This document shows, piece after piece, positions 16,338-25,585 of a stretch of DNA of 64,000 nucleotides. This DNA comes from Brucellaceae bacterium (GTDB lineage Bacteria; Pseudomonadota; Alphaproteobacteria; Rhizobiales; Rhizobiaceae), in NCBI GenBank assembly GCA_020637755.1, contig JACKJW010000006.1:79721-143720 (forward strand), in the 5' to 3' direction. A program made the translations under genes and the position numbers. Below the pieces are notes generated by a model. The model searched no databases. It saw nothing but the letters and a program-made list of their open reading frames with translations, and was not told the origin of the DNA. Position 1 is the first letter of the stretch. Each line of letters begins with the position of its first letter.

Positions 16338-17258
16338 TTAAATCCCCTTCGCGCCTTCCTTGATGAAGGTGTTGTTGCGCAATTCGGAAAAGGCCTGCAT
16401 CAGCTCTTCCTGCGTGTTCATCACGATCGGGCCGTGCCAGGCGACCGGCTCGCGGATCGGCTTGCCGGAGATGAGCAGGAAGCGCACGCCCTTCTCGCCA
16501 GCCTGCACCGTCACCTCGTCGCCCGTGTCGAAGATCACCAGCGTGCGGTTGCCGCTCATGTCGCGCACGTGGACTTCCTCGCCACCCACTTCCTTCTCCA
16601 CCAGGACGCCGAAGGGGCGCGAGGCGTCGCGGAAAGTCGCCGAGCCCTCGAAGATGTAGGCAAAGGCGTTGCGGTAGGTGTCGACCTTGAAGGTCTTGCG
16701 CTTGCCGGCCGGCACCGTGATGTCGAGATATTGCGGGTCTGCCGCAATCCCGTCCACGGGGCCCTTCTTGCCCCAGAACTCGCCAACCACGACGCGCACC
16801 ACGGTGCCGTCGTCGTCGATGACTTCAGGAATGTCGCGCGCCTGGATGTCCTGGTAGCGCGGGCTGGTCATCTTCTTGTCGGAGGGCAGGTTTGCCCAGA
16901 GTTGGAAGCCGTGCATGCGGCCAAACACGTCGCCCTTCGGCATTTCCTGGTGCAGGATGCCGGAACCCGCCGTCATCCATTGCACCGAGCCGGCCCCCAG
17001 CGTGCCCGCATTGCCCAGACTGTCGGCGTGATCCACCGTCCCGGCCAGCACATAGGTGATCGTCTCGATGCCGCGGTGCGGATGCCAGGGAAATCCCGCC
17101 GCATAGGCTTCCGGGCGGTCATTGCGGAAATCGTCCATCATCAGGAACGGATCGGTCAGCGACGGGTCGCCGAAGCCGAAAACGCGATGAAGATGCACGC
17201 CTGCGCCTTCCATGGTGGGCCGTGTGCCGGAAATCTGCTTGATGGGCCGAATGGACAT
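16338..17258 (-). CDS. Pirin family protein
   Basis: 306 residues from MSIRPIKQISG. The pirin signature lies in FPWHPHRGIETITYVLAGTVDHADS and GSVQWMTAGSGILHQEMP, providing the metal-binding histidines and Glu of the N-terminal cupin. The second cupin spans about residues 170-280. Bacterial pirins bind iron and some have quercetinase activity; others act as regulators. The substrate is not predictable. Convergent with the peroxiredoxin gene and divergent from the amidotransferase gene. Confidence 0.93.
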   Translation of the reverse strand: MSIRPIKQISGTRPTMEGAGVHLHRVFGFGDPSLTDPFLMMDDFRNDRPEAYAAGFPWHPHRGIETITYVLAGTVDHADSLGNAGTLGAGSVQWMTAGSGILHQEMPKGDVFGRMHGFQLWANLPSDKKMTSPRYQDIQARDIPEVIDDDGTVVRVVVGEFWGKKGPVDGIAADPQYLDITVPAGKRKTFKVDTYRNAFAYIFEGSATFRDASRPFGVLVEKEVGGEEVHVRDMSGNRTLVIFDTGDEVTVQAGEKGVRFLLISGKPIREPVAWHGPIVMNTQEELMQAFSELRNNTFIKEGAKGI

Positions 17259-17448
17259 GGCCTTCGCCTCCTTGCTGTCGTTGGCCCATAGATGGGAGGG
17301 CGGTCCGCAAACGCAACAGGGCACCGCGCGACGCACTGTTCAATTTTCACGTGACGTGCGCCACGCCTGCCAAGGGTTAACGCCGTGTTTACCATGTTTG
17401 GCGAGCATGGTCATGCGCGGGCATGGGCCCGTCCGGAGCATCAAGATC

Positions 17449-18246
17449 ATGTGCCGCTGGGCCGCCTATCGTGGAACGCCACTCTTCCTGGAAGAGGTTG
17501 TCACCGCACCGAGCCACTCGCTGATCGCCCAGTCCCACGCCGCTACCCACGGTCTGACCGCCACCAACGGTGATGGTTTCGGTCTGGCCTGGTATGGCGA
17601 GCGCGGTGATCCGGGCCTCTACCGCGACATTCTTCCCGCCTGGTCGGACTGCAACCTGAAAAGCCTTGCCCACCAGATCCGCTCAGGCCTGTTCCTTGCC
17701 CATGTGCGCGCATCGACGACGGGTGCCACCGCGCGAGCCAACTGCCATCCCTTCACCCACGCGCGCTGGACCTTCATGCACAATGGTCTGGTGGGCGAAT
17801 TCGACAGGCTGGAACGCCGCTTGGAGGGCCATCTTTCCAACCGTTTCTATACTCTTCGCCAGGGTTCGACCGACAGCGAGCTCTTGTTCCTGCTGGCCTT
17901 GCAGATGGGTCTGGCCCGCGATGTCCACGGAGCCTTGTCGGCGACGATCAACCTCGTGGCAGCAGAGACCGCCGCCATCGGCATCCACCCGCTGATCCGC
18001 TTCACCGCCGCGCTTTCAGACGGCGAGACGCTCTATGCCGTCCGTTATGCCACCGATGGCAAGGCGCCCAGCCTGTTTGCCCATGTTGGAAAGGACGGAG
18101 ATTGCCGCCTCGTTTCCGAGCCGCTGGATGGTGACAGTGCAAGCTGGACACCTGTGCCCGAAGGTTCGTTCATCACGGTCAGCAGCCACGGCTTTTACCG
18201 CCGTTCCTTCAAGCCGCTGGCCAACAGCATCGCGCTGGCGGTGTGA
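17449..18246 (+). CDS. Class II glutamine amidotransferase (YafJ-like)
   Basis: 265 residues from the ATG at 17449, chosen because it makes Cys2 (MCRWAAYRG) the N-terminal nucleophile after Met removal, as required for an Ntn-type class II glutaminase. Other glutaminase elements follow: ATNGDGFGLAWYGE, FLAHVRASTTG, NCHPFTHARWTFMHNGLVGEF. There is no synthase domain, so the nitrogen acceptor partner is unknown; such free-standing proteins are related to YafJ and EgtC. The upstream frame open to 17212 is ignored. Confidence 0.9.
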   Translation: MCRWAAYRGTPLFLEEVVTAPSHSLIAQSHAATHGLTATNGDGFGLAWYGERGDPGLYRDILPAWSDCNLKSLAHQIRSGLFLAHVRASTTGATARANCHPFTHARWTFMHNGLVGEFDRLERRLEGHLSNRFYTLRQGSTDSELLFLLALQMGLARDVHGALSATINLVAAETAAIGIHPLIRFTAALSDGETLYAVRYATDGKAPSLFAHVGKDGDCRLVSEPLDGDSASWTPVPEGSFITVSSHGFYRRSFKPLANSIALAV

Positions 18247-18330
18247 TGGCAAGAAATTGAACGTCCTCAACAAGGCCATCTTTACCGGCAAGGTTCAGGG
18301 TGACCGTGTCAGCGTCACCGGAAACCAGTC

Positions 18331-18627
18331 ATGAAAATCCTCCTGCCCGCCGCCCTTTGCCTGCTCTTTGCCATCCCGGCTCATGCAGGTGAACGCAAGG
18401 ATGACGGCCAATACTGGCAATCCTCACGCATCTATTCCGTACGCGATGCCGCCGGCCAGATGCAGACCGGAAGCTGGCAGGTGCTCGAACGTTCCCAGCA
18501 GCGCTGCCAGTTGGAGGCCAGACGCGCCGAAATGGACATTGCAAACCGCTATCCCGGCGGACGCGTGACGGGCACAAGGCGCTACACGCCCTGCCACCGC
18601 ATCTCCACGCGCAACTCACCGGGTTGA
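18331..18627 (+). CDS. Small secreted protein, unknown function
   Basis: 98 residues with a clear signal peptide (MKILLPAALCLLFAIPAHAG, cleavage after AHA) and a mature part of about 78 residues containing two cysteines (RCQLEARRAEM, YTPCHR) that could form a disulfide in the periplasm. No family is recognised. It is 84 bp after the amidotransferase gene on the same strand and convergent with coaBC. Confidence 0.6.
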   Translation: MKILLPAALCLLFAIPAHAGERKDDGQYWQSSRIYSVRDAAGQMQTGSWQVLERSQQRCQLEARRAEMDIANRYPGGRVTGTRRYTPCHRISTRNSPG

Positions 18628-18634
18628 ACGGCTA

Positions 18635-19870
18635 TCAGCCGCCGATCTTTCGGGCGATCAACCCTGCCAGCCGCCCGGCGACCGCATCCTTGTCCATCTC
18701 AGGCCATTCCTCGGTGCCGTTCGCGGTCACGATGATCACACGGTTGCGGTCGGCGCCCATCACGCCGCTGATGCCGATGCCCGTGCCGGACGAGACGTCA
18801 TTGGCGACGATCATGTCGGCGCCCTTGCGCTTGAGCTTTCCCGACGCATGGGCGACCACGTCGTTTGTTTCAGCGGCAAAACCGATCACCAGAGCGGGCC
18901 TGCGGGCATGATGCCCCACCGTTTTCAGGATATCGGGGTTTTCGGTCAGCTTCAGCTCCGGGGCACCCTTGGACCCCTCCTTCTTGATCTTCCGGTCGGC
19001 AGCGTTCTCCACCCGATAGTCGGCGACGGCGGCAACGAAGATGCCTGCATCGCATGGAAGCAGCCCCTCGACCGCTTCCAGCATCTGGCGCGCGGTTTCC
19101 ACATGGGTCACCTTTACCCCTGCAGGGTCTGGAATGGTGACCGGACCGGAAACCAGATGGACATCCGCCCCGAGCTTGGCCAGCGCCGCCGCGATGGCAT
19201 GGCCCTGTTTGCCCGATGAGCGGTTGGCGATGTAGCGCACCGGATCGATCGGCTCATGGGTCGGACCGGATGTCATGACGATCCGCTTCCCGGCCAGCGG
19301 TTTCGGGCCACAGTCCAGAAGGGCTTCGACCGCTGCGAGGATTTCCAGCGGCTCGGCCATCCGGCCTTCCCCGGCCTCGGCCCGCTCGGCCATCTCGCCG
19401 CGATTGGGTCCGATGAAGGCAATGCCGTCGCGCTGGAGCGTCTCGCGGTTGCGCCTGGTCGCTGCATGGGTCCACATGGCCGGATTCATGGCGGGCGCAA
19501 TGAGCACCCGCTTGTTTGTGGCCATCAGCACGGTGGAAGCAAGGTCGTTGGCCAGCCCGTTTGCCATCTTCGCCATCAGGTCGGCCGTGGCTGGTGCGAC
19601 CACAATCAGGTCAGCCTCACGCGACAGGCGGATATGTCCGACATCGTGCTCGTCCTCGCGCGAAAAGAGGTCGGTGAAGACGCGGTCCGCCGTGAGCGCA
19701 CCAACGGAAAGCTCGGTGATGAACTCCTGAGCGGCCTTCGTCATCACGCAACGCACCGAAGCGCCCCGCTCGCGCAGGCGGCGGATCAGGTCGAGGCACT
19801 TGTAGGCGGCAATGCCGCCGCCGATGACCAGCAGGATGCGTTTGCCGGAAAGCGTTTGCGCAAGGGCCAT
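18635..19870 (-). CDS. coaBC: Bifunctional phosphopantothenoylcysteine decarboxylase / phosphopantothenate-cysteine ligase
   Basis: 411 residues. The CoaC flavoprotein half (about 1-190) has GGGIAAYKCLDLIRRLRERG, the catalytic His in SREADLIVVAPATA context, and PAMNPAMW. The CoaB half (about 195-411) has TSGPTHEPIDPVRYIANRSSGKQG and AAVADYRV, with Lys residues that bind CTP. It makes phosphopantetheine in coenzyme A synthesis, an essential pathway. Its ATG directly abuts the TAG stop of the upstream vapC-type toxin gene, so transcription is probably shared with the toxin-antitoxin pair unless an internal promoter exists. Confidence 0.96.
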   Translation of the reverse strand: MALAQTLSGKRILLVIGGGIAAYKCLDLIRRLRERGASVRCVMTKAAQEFITELSVGALTADRVFTDLFSREDEHDVGHIRLSREADLIVVAPATADLMAKMANGLANDLASTVLMATNKRVLIAPAMNPAMWTHAATRRNRETLQRDGIAFIGPNRGEMAERAEAGEGRMAEPLEILAAVEALLDCGPKPLAGKRIVMTSGPTHEPIDPVRYIANRSSGKQGHAIAAALAKLGADVHLVSGPVTIPDPAGVKVTHVETARQMLEAVEGLLPCDAGIFVAAVADYRVENAADRKIKKEGSKGAPELKLTENPDILKTVGHHARRPALVIGFAAETNDVVAHASGKLKRKGADMIVANDVSSGTGIGISGVMGADRNRVIIVTANGTEEWPEMDKDAVAGRLAGLIARKIGG

Positions 19871-20275
19871 CTATGCTTCTCCCAGAGCCGAACGGACATC
19901 GGTATGCACGAAATCATCGCCCTTGTAGAGGAGGGGCAGGTCTCTCGACTTGGCAAGCGCATAGGAAAAGCAGTCGCCGAAGTTCAGCCGGGCGGGATGT
20001 CCCGTGCCCTTGCCGTAGCGGTAGCGGGCTTCCACCGCGTGGTGGATCATCGTGGTATCGGTGGCAACGACGTCGATGCCGGCAGCGGCCAGAAAGGCAT
20101 CCAGCGTTTGGCGCCCGATGGCCGCTTGAAACCCGTGAATGACATAATGACACTCAACCAGTGTCGGGGCGCACATGACCAGGCCCGAATTTTCAGCAAG
20201 GAACGTGCCGTAGAGCGCAGCGTCGTTTTCCGCGCGCAGGACGGCAAAAATCGCAGAGGAGTCGACGGCAATCAC
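19871..20275 (-). CDS. vapC: VapC-type PIN domain toxin
   Basis: 134 residues. PIN-domain acidic residues are all present: Asp5 in MIAVDSSAIFAVLRAE, Glu in VECHYVIHGF, Asp in LNFGDCFSYALAKS and in YKGDDFVHTDV. These coordinate magnesium for RNA cleavage. The start overlaps the antitoxin gene by four bases (ATGA), the standard toxin-antitoxin coupling. It is inserted between ubiB and coaBC, which usually adjoin in related bacteria. Target RNA unknown. Confidence 0.92.
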   Translation of the reverse strand: MIAVDSSAIFAVLRAENDAALYGTFLAENSGLVMCAPTLVECHYVIHGFQAAIGRQTLDAFLAAAGIDVVATDTTMIHHAVEARYRYGKGTGHPARLNFGDCFSYALAKSRDLPLLYKGDDFVHTDVRSALGEA

Positions 20276-20538
20276 AGGTCACCGTCGGAAATGAGATCGG
20301 TGAGGTCCTTCTGCGGCAGCGTGCGGTAGCGCGGATCAAGCGGCTCGCCCTCCTGCAAGGCCCTGCCGAGCGCAAGAAGCTCCTCGGCCGTCGCCTTCCT
20401 GGGGCGGAGCGCGGCTCTGTCCGTCCCTGCGATCCTGTCGCGCGCTTCCTGCTCCATCGAAACACCGCGCGCCGCAGCGGCAAGGCGCAATTCGCGTTTC
20501 ACCTCGTCAGGCACGTTTCGGATGGTCAGGGTTGCCAT
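20272..20538 (-). CDS. vapB: VapB/FitA-type ribbon-helix-helix antitoxin
   Basis: 88 residues. The N-terminal ribbon-helix-helix MATLTIRNVPDEVKRELRLA with GVSMEQEARDRI is typical of FitA-like antitoxins, and the acidic C-terminal tail (PRYRTLPQKDLTDLISDGDL) would wrap around and neutralise the PIN toxin. A perfect 13-bp inverted repeat lies 14 bases upstream of the start and is the probable autorepression site of the VapBC complex. Confidence 0.9.
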   Translation of the reverse strand: MATLTIRNVPDEVKRELRLAAAARGVSMEQEARDRIAGTDRAALRPRKATAEELLALGRALQEGEPLDPRYRTLPQKDLTDLISDGDL

Positions 20539-20552
20539 GGCGTCTCTCTCCC

Positions 20553-20591
20553 TTTGACTGCAATGTAGGCATTGACAGCATTGCAGTCAAA
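20553..20591. promoter_or_regulatory. VapBC operator palindrome
   Basis: TTTGACTGCAATG and CATTGCAGTCAAA are perfect 13-bp inverted arms separated by 13 bases, between vapB and ubiB. Arm length, spacing and position fit cooperative binding of two ribbon-helix-helix dimers in a toxin-antitoxin complex. Confidence 0.85.
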
Positions 20592-20599
20592 CGGGCGGA

Positions 20600-22174
20600 T
20601 CAACTCACCTGCCAGGCAATCCAGATCGCGCAGGCCGCGATCACCCACAGCGCGATGCGGCCGGAACGGGTGTGACGGGCTTCGGCCTTGCCGATCGCCT
20701 TGGCCGTCTCCGCGTCGAAGCGCAGGCCGTTTTCCGCCATGGCGTCGATCTCGCGCGACAGCCGTTCGGCGCGGCGCGAAAATTCCGGCGCCTGCCGGGC
20801 GAGGCTGGCGAGCGCATGGATTCCGTCGCGGGCATCTTCCGCCATGCCGCGTGGGCCGAGATTGGCACGGATCCAGTCGCCCACGACCGGCTCGGCGGTC
20901 TTCCACATGTTGAAGGCCGGGTCGAGCTCGCGCGCCACACCTTCCACCACCACCATGGTCTTCTGCAGCAGCAGCAGCTCGGGCCGCGTCTCCATGTCGA
21001 AGAGTTCGGTGATCTCGAAGAGCAGCGTCAGCAGCTTGGCCATGGAGATGGTCTCGGCAGACTGCCCGTGGATCGGCTCGCCGATCGCGCGAATGGCCTG
21101 CGCGAAACTGGTCACGTCATGATGGTCCGGCACATAGCCGGCCTCGAAATGCACCTGCGCCACCCGCAGATAGTCGCGCGTGATGAATCCGTAGAGGATT
21201 TCGGCAAGAAACCGCCGCTCCTTCTTGCCGATGCGCCCGGCAATACCGAGATCGACGGCGACAATGTCGCCCGAAGCATCAACGAAGAGGTTGCCCGGAT
21301 GCATGTCGGCATGGAAGAAGCCGTCGCGCAGCGCGTGGCGCAGGAAGGACTGGATGATGTTGGCGGCCAGCCGCTCCAGATCGTAGCCTGCGGCCTGCAA
21401 CGCCTCGACATCCGACATCTTGATGCCGTCGATCCATTCCATCGTGAGGACATCGCGGCCCGTCCGCTCCCAATCCACCGTCGGCAGGCGGAAACCGGGG
21501 TCCCCGGCCGTGTTGGCCGCCATTTCCGATAGGGCAGCGGCTTCGAGACGCAAATCCATCTCGATCTTTGTGGTGCGTTCCAGCGTTCGTGTCACCTCCA
21601 CCGGGCGAAGGCGCCGGGTGGCGGGGATATGGCGCTCCTGCAGGCGCGACAGCAGCAGGAAGGCCTCGTTGTCATGGGCAAAGCGCTCGCGAACGCCAGG
21701 GCGGATCACCTTGACGGCGACCCGGTGCGTTCCGGTTCCATCCTCGACGGTGCCGGGATGCACCTGTGCGATGGAAGCCGCGGCAATTGGCGGCTCCAGG
21801 CTGGCATACAGCACTTCCACCGGCTTGCCGAGCGAAGCCTCGATTTCGGCGCGCGCCGCCTCCATGGGGAAGAAATCCATCCGGTCCTGCAGATGCGCAA
21901 GGTCGCTGGCAATGTCCCGCCCCACCACATCGGGCCGCGTGGCCAGGAACTGGCCCATTTTCACGTAGGACGGCCCGAGCCGGTTGACCGCGCGTGACAG
22001 CCGCTCCGAACGGTCCTGCTCGCGCACGCGCCGGCGCGCCAGCAACCGGGCCGCACGCCATCCGAGCTTGGGCAGGCCGGAAAGCTGTTCGCCGGGGGCG
22101 GCCGCGATCACACCCTCGCGGACCATGATCCAGCCCGCGCGGGCCAGCCGGAAATAGGCGCCGATCGTGCTCAT
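20600..22174 (-). CDS. ubiB: UbiB family atypical kinase/ATPase for ubiquinone synthesis
   Basis: 524 residues. The KxGQ motif appears as SYVKMGQFLATRPD (residues about 70-82). The Ala-rich loop is AAASIAQVHPG, the catalytic Lys lies in HRVAVKVIRPGV, and the HADMHPGNLFVD catalytic loop and VDLGIAGRIG metal loop follow. A C-terminal hydrophobic helix (about 503-522) anchors it in the membrane. It supports extraction or delivery of ubiquinone intermediates to the Ubi enzymes. It lies 24 bp downstream of ubiE in the same operon. Confidence 0.95.
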   Translation of the reverse strand: MSTIGAYFRLARAGWIMVREGVIAAAPGEQLSGLPKLGWRAARLLARRRVREQDRSERLSRAVNRLGPSYVKMGQFLATRPDVVGRDIASDLAHLQDRMDFFPMEAARAEIEASLGKPVEVLYASLEPPIAAASIAQVHPGTVEDGTGTHRVAVKVIRPGVRERFAHDNEAFLLLSRLQERHIPATRRLRPVEVTRTLERTTKIEMDLRLEAAALSEMAANTAGDPGFRLPTVDWERTGRDVLTMEWIDGIKMSDVEALQAAGYDLERLAANIIQSFLRHALRDGFFHADMHPGNLFVDASGDIVAVDLGIAGRIGKKERRFLAEILYGFITRDYLRVAQVHFEAGYVPDHHDVTSFAQAIRAIGEPIHGQSAETISMAKLLTLLFEITELFDMETRPELLLLQKTMVVVEGVARELDPAFNMWKTAEPVVGDWIRANLGPRGMAEDARDGIHALASLARQAPEFSRRAERLSREIDAMAENGLRFDAETAKAIGKAEARHTRSGRIALWVIAACAIWIAWQVS

Positions 22175-22198
22175 GGAATTGACGGGTCCCCTCGGCCT

Positions 22199-22975
22199 TT
22201 AGAGCTTCCAGCCCGAATGCAGGGCGCAGATGCCGCCGGTATAGTCGCGCCATGTCACCCGGTCAAAGCCGGCCCGCGTGATCATGGCGGCAAATTCCCT
22301 CTGGTTGGGGAATTTCCGGATGGATTCCACCAGATACTGGTAGGGGCCGGCATCGCCCGTCACCGCCTTGCCGATCGGCGGGATCGCCTTGAAGGACCAC
22401 GTCTCATAGAGCTTGTCCAAAACGGGCATGTCCACTTCTGAGAATTCCAGCACCATCAGCCGCCCGCCGGGCTTGAGCACGCGGAAAGCCTCCGAAAGCG
22501 CCATGTCGATGCGCGGCACGTTTCGGATGCCGAGCGCGATCGTGTAGGCGTCGAATGTTTCGTCGGCAAAGGGCAATTCCTCCGCATTTGCCTCAACGAA
22601 GTCGACGTTGCCGTCCAATCCGCGTTTGGCGGCCCGGTCCCGACCGACATCCAGCATCGAACCGTTTATGTCCAGCACGGTGGCCATGGCATTGTGGTGG
22701 GAGGCTTCAACGATGCGGAAGGCGATGTCGCCGGTGCCGCCCGCCACATCGAGCACGCGCCAGCCCGGACGCTTCGGTGGATTGAGCCAGGCGACCATGG
22801 CATTCTTCCACACCCGGTGCATGCCGCCGGACATCAGGTCGTTCATCAGGTCGTAGCGGTCCGCGACCTTGTGAAAGACATCGTTGACGAGGCCCTGCTT
22901 CTCGCCCTGTCCGACCGTGCGGAAGCCGTAGCTCGTCTCCATGCCGCCCGCCGCGGTTGTCCGGTTGCCAGTCAT
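22199..22975 (-). CDS. ubiE: Ubiquinone/menaquinone biosynthesis C-methyltransferase
   Basis: 258 residues from the ATG at 22975; the frame is open further upstream but lacks similarity there. SAM-binding motif I is VLDVAGGTGDIAFRI near residue 73. The UbiE signatures YDLMNDLMSGGMHRVWK and RVLKPGGRLMVLEFS are present, as is the C-terminal GGICALHSGWKL. It methylates the ring of ubiquinone precursors (and of demethylmenaquinone in other bacteria). First gene of the ubiE-ubiB unit, divergent from add. Confidence 0.96.
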   Translation of the reverse strand: MTGNRTTAAGGMETSYGFRTVGQGEKQGLVNDVFHKVADRYDLMNDLMSGGMHRVWKNAMVAWLNPPKRPGWRVLDVAGGTGDIAFRIVEASHHNAMATVLDINGSMLDVGRDRAAKRGLDGNVDFVEANAEELPFADETFDAYTIALGIRNVPRIDMALSEAFRVLKPGGRLMVLEFSEVDMPVLDKLYETWSFKAIPPIGKAVTGDAGPYQYLVESIRKFPNQREFAAMITRAGFDRVTWRDYTGGICALHSGWKL

Positions 22976-23091
22976 GCCACTCCACCTGTCAATTTCGCGC
23001 CGGGACCATAGAAGATAATCCGCGCCCGCGCTATTGTGAAAACCACCGCGCCGGGGGGCCTTTGGCCGCACGCGGATCACGGAGGTCAAGG

Positions 23092-24075
23092 ATGCGTGCA
23101 AGGCTGCCCAAGGCAGAGATCCACTGTCACATCGAGGGCGCCGCGGCACCCGGTCTGGTTTTGCGGCAGGCGGAAAAATACGGCGTGGACATGTCGGCCC
23201 ATATCCGTGACGGCGCCTTCGTCTGGCAGGATTTCTCAAGCTTCCTTGCTGCCTACGATGCCTCGGCTGCCCTGTTCAGGACCCCCGGCGACTATGCGCT
23301 GCTGGCCGACCATTATCTGACTTCGATTGCGCGTGAAGGGGCGATCTATGCCGAGTTCTTCACGTCGCCCGACCACGCGGTGAAGGCCGGTCTCACTCCG
23401 CAGGACTATCATGCGGGCCTGGCGGCCGGCATGGACCGCGCCAAGGCCAAGACCGGCATCGAATCGCGCATGATCGTTACCGGCGTGCGTCATTTCGGCG
23501 TGGAGTCCGTCGAGGCCGCAGCCCGCTTCGCGGCCAGGGCCGACTGCGCCTACATCACCGGTTTCGGCATGGCGGGCGACGAGCGCTTTGGCGACCTGGA
23601 GGATTATGTGCGCGCCTTCGAGATCGCACGGGAAGCCGGTCTCGGCATCACGGTCCACGCCGGAGAGCTGATGGGTTGGGAAAGCGTCGCCGCCGCATTG
23701 GATCATATCCGCCCGTCGCGCATCGGCCATGGTGTCCGCGCCATCGAGAACCCCGATCTGGTCCGGCGGATTGCTGCCGAGGGTGTCGTGCTGGAATGCT
23801 GCCCCGGCTCCAACATTGCGCTCAAGGTCTTCCCCGATTTTGCCGGCCATCCCTTCCGGCGCCTGCGTGATGCCGGCTGCAAGGTGACGCTGAATTCCGA
23901 CGATCCGCCTTACTTCCACACGTCCATCGGCCAGGAATACGAGATCGCCGAAAAACATTTCGGGCTGGATGACAAGGCACTGGTCAAGGTGACGGCCACC
24001 GCACTCGATGCCGCCTTCATCGACCGCGCCACCCGGGCCGCCCTCAAGGAGAGACTGGTAGCGCCCGCAAGGTGA
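23092..24075 (+). CDS. add: Adenosine deaminase
   Basis: 327 residues from the ATG at 23092 with GGAGG eight bases upstream. Zinc ligands are in EIHCHIEGAA and in ITVHAGELMG; the SRIGHGV and LNSDDPPYF motifs give the proton-transfer His and the catalytic Asp residues. It deaminates adenosine (and deoxyadenosine) to inosine. It lies upstream of upp on the same strand and near the nucleoside uptake and phosphorolysis genes, fitting a purine salvage role. Confidence 0.92.
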   Translation: MRARLPKAEIHCHIEGAAAPGLVLRQAEKYGVDMSAHIRDGAFVWQDFSSFLAAYDASAALFRTPGDYALLADHYLTSIAREGAIYAEFFTSPDHAVKAGLTPQDYHAGLAAGMDRAKAKTGIESRMIVTGVRHFGVESVEAAARFAARADCAYITGFGMAGDERFGDLEDYVRAFEIAREAGLGITVHAGELMGWESVAAALDHIRPSRIGHGVRAIENPDLVRRIAAEGVVLECCPGSNIALKVFPDFAGHPFRRLRDAGCKVTLNSDDPPYFHTSIGQEYEIAEKHFGLDDKALVKVTATALDAAFIDRATRAALKERLVAPAR

Positions 24076-24277
24076 CAGGCCGGACGGAGGGGTATCCCGG
24101 CGTGCCCTGCGTACAAAGGGCCGGGTGCAGCGTGACTCCCATGACACGGGTCCACCATGGGCAAAAGCCGCCCGGCCATCGGACATCAAAATCTGTGGTC
24201 TCGGGCCGGGACGCCTTTCACTCCATGGTGTCTTCGGCGTAGGGTTTGACCGGTTGAACAATTTTCAGGAGCGATCC

Positions 24278-24907
24278 ATGGCCGATGTGACCATCGTCAG
24301 TCACCCGCTGGTCCAGCACAAGCTGACGATCATGCGCGACAAGAACACATCGACCGCTGGGTTCCGCCGCCTGCTGCGCGAAATCTCGCTCCTGCTCTGC
24401 TATGAGGTGACGCGTGAGATGCCGCTGACCAGCCAGCGCATCGAGACCCCGCTGACCGGGATGGATGCGCCGGTGCTGGAAGGCAAGAAGCTGGTCTTCG
24501 CCTCGGTTCTGCGCGCGGGCAACGGGCTTCTGGAAGGCATGCTGGACCTGGTTCCCGCCGCCCGCGTCGCCCATGTCGGCCTGTACCGCGACCATGACAC
24601 GCTGGAGGCGATCGAATATTACTTCAAGGCCCCCGGCGATCTGGAGAACCGGCTCGTCATCGTGGTTGATCCCATGCTGGCAACCGCAAATTCCGCCATT
24701 GCCGCCGTTACCAAGCTGAAGGAGCGCGGCGCCAACAACCTGCGTTTCGTCTGCCTGCTCGCCGCACCGGAAGGCATTGCCAATTTCACCACCGCCCATC
24801 CCGATGTGCCGGTCTTCACCGCCGCCATCGACAGCCACCTCAATGACAAGGGCTACATCGTGCCGGGCCTTGGCGACGCTGGTGATCGCATGTACGGCAC
24901 CAAGTGA
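24278..24907 (+). CDS. upp: Uracil phosphoribosyltransferase
   Basis: 209 residues from MADVTIVSHPLVQHKL, with CAGGAG as ribosome site. Family motifs are FASVLRAGNG, the PRPP loop VVDPMLATANS (more often MLATGGS in other bacteria), and GYIVPGLGDAGDR at the C-terminus for uracil binding. It converts uracil and PRPP to UMP. The 200 bp separating it from add hold no recognisable gene or riboswitch. Part of the nucleoside and base salvage neighbourhood. Confidence 0.95.
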   Translation: MADVTIVSHPLVQHKLTIMRDKNTSTAGFRRLLREISLLLCYEVTREMPLTSQRIETPLTGMDAPVLEGKKLVFASVLRAGNGLLEGMLDLVPAARVAHVGLYRDHDTLEAIEYYFKAPGDLENRLVIVVDPMLATANSAIAAVTKLKERGANNLRFVCLLAAPEGIANFTTAHPDVPVFTAAIDSHLNDKGYIVPGLGDAGDRMYGTK

Positions 24908-25015
24908 GCCTGCCGGGTAACCTCCCGTTAAGCCTTTGCGTGAAATCCGCCGGGCCTTAACCCGTCTGACGGCCTTTTCGGGCAGGATACTCCCGGTTTG
25001 TAAGAGTCCGGGACC

Positions 25016-25579
25016 ATGCTGAAGAAAATCATCGTTGCCGCAGTCATTGTCGGGTCGGGCGCCTCCGTGCCCCTGCTCTATGAAGCCAATCCGGACGCGT
25101 TCGAGCGCATCGTTTCGAGCAGCCCTGACCAGGATGCGGAGCCTTCAGGCGTGACCGTTGCCAGCGTCTCGCCAAGGGAAGCCGTTCCGGTCACCGGCAC
25201 GCTGTCCGGCCGGACGCATGCGGTGAAGATGGATGCCCAAGGCCATTTCCGCGACGAGTTCAAGCTCAATGGCCGCCGCATCACGGCGCTGATCGATACC
25301 GGGGCGACGCTGGTCGCCATCAACCGCACCACGGCGCGCCGCATCGGCATCAAGCTGGAAAAGTCGGATTTCAAATACGAGGTCAACACCGCCAACGGTA
25401 TCACCCATGCCGCCTCCGCAACGATCGAGCGTCTCCAGATCGGCCGTGTCGAGATGGCAAACGTCAAGGCCGTGGTGCTGGAAGACAAGGCGCTGACCGG
25501 CACACTGATCGGCATGAGCTTTCTCAAGCGGCTCGACAAGTTCAAGGTCGAAGGCCGCGAACTCGTGCTCGAACAGTAA
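25016..25579 (+). CDS. Retropepsin-like aspartic protease, TIGR02281 type
   Basis: 187 residues with an N-terminal hydrophobic segment (IIVAAVIVGSGASVPLL) suggesting a membrane anchor or uncleaved signal. The catalytic motif is ALIDTGATLVAINR at about residues 93-106, and the flap-like and closing segments GTLIGMSFLKRLDKF and VEGRELVLEQ follow. One catalytic Asp per chain means it must work as a dimer in the periplasm. The clan AA protease family is widespread in alphaproteobacteria with unknown substrate. Convergent with deoA (6-bp gap). Confidence 0.9.
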   Translation: MLKKIIVAAVIVGSGASVPLLYEANPDAFERIVSSSPDQDAEPSGVTVASVSPREAVPVTGTLSGRTHAVKMDAQGHFRDEFKLNGRRITALIDTGATLVAINRTTARRIGIKLEKSDFKYEVNTANGITHAASATIERLQIGRVEMANVKAVVLEDKALTGTLIGMSFLKRLDKFKVEGRELVLEQ

Positions 25580-25585
25580 ACTTCC

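Noticed and set aside
24076..24277. Possible riboswitch or leader between add and upp
   Set aside because: No purine, pyrimidine or other known aptamer pattern could be traced; only scattered G/C-rich stems.
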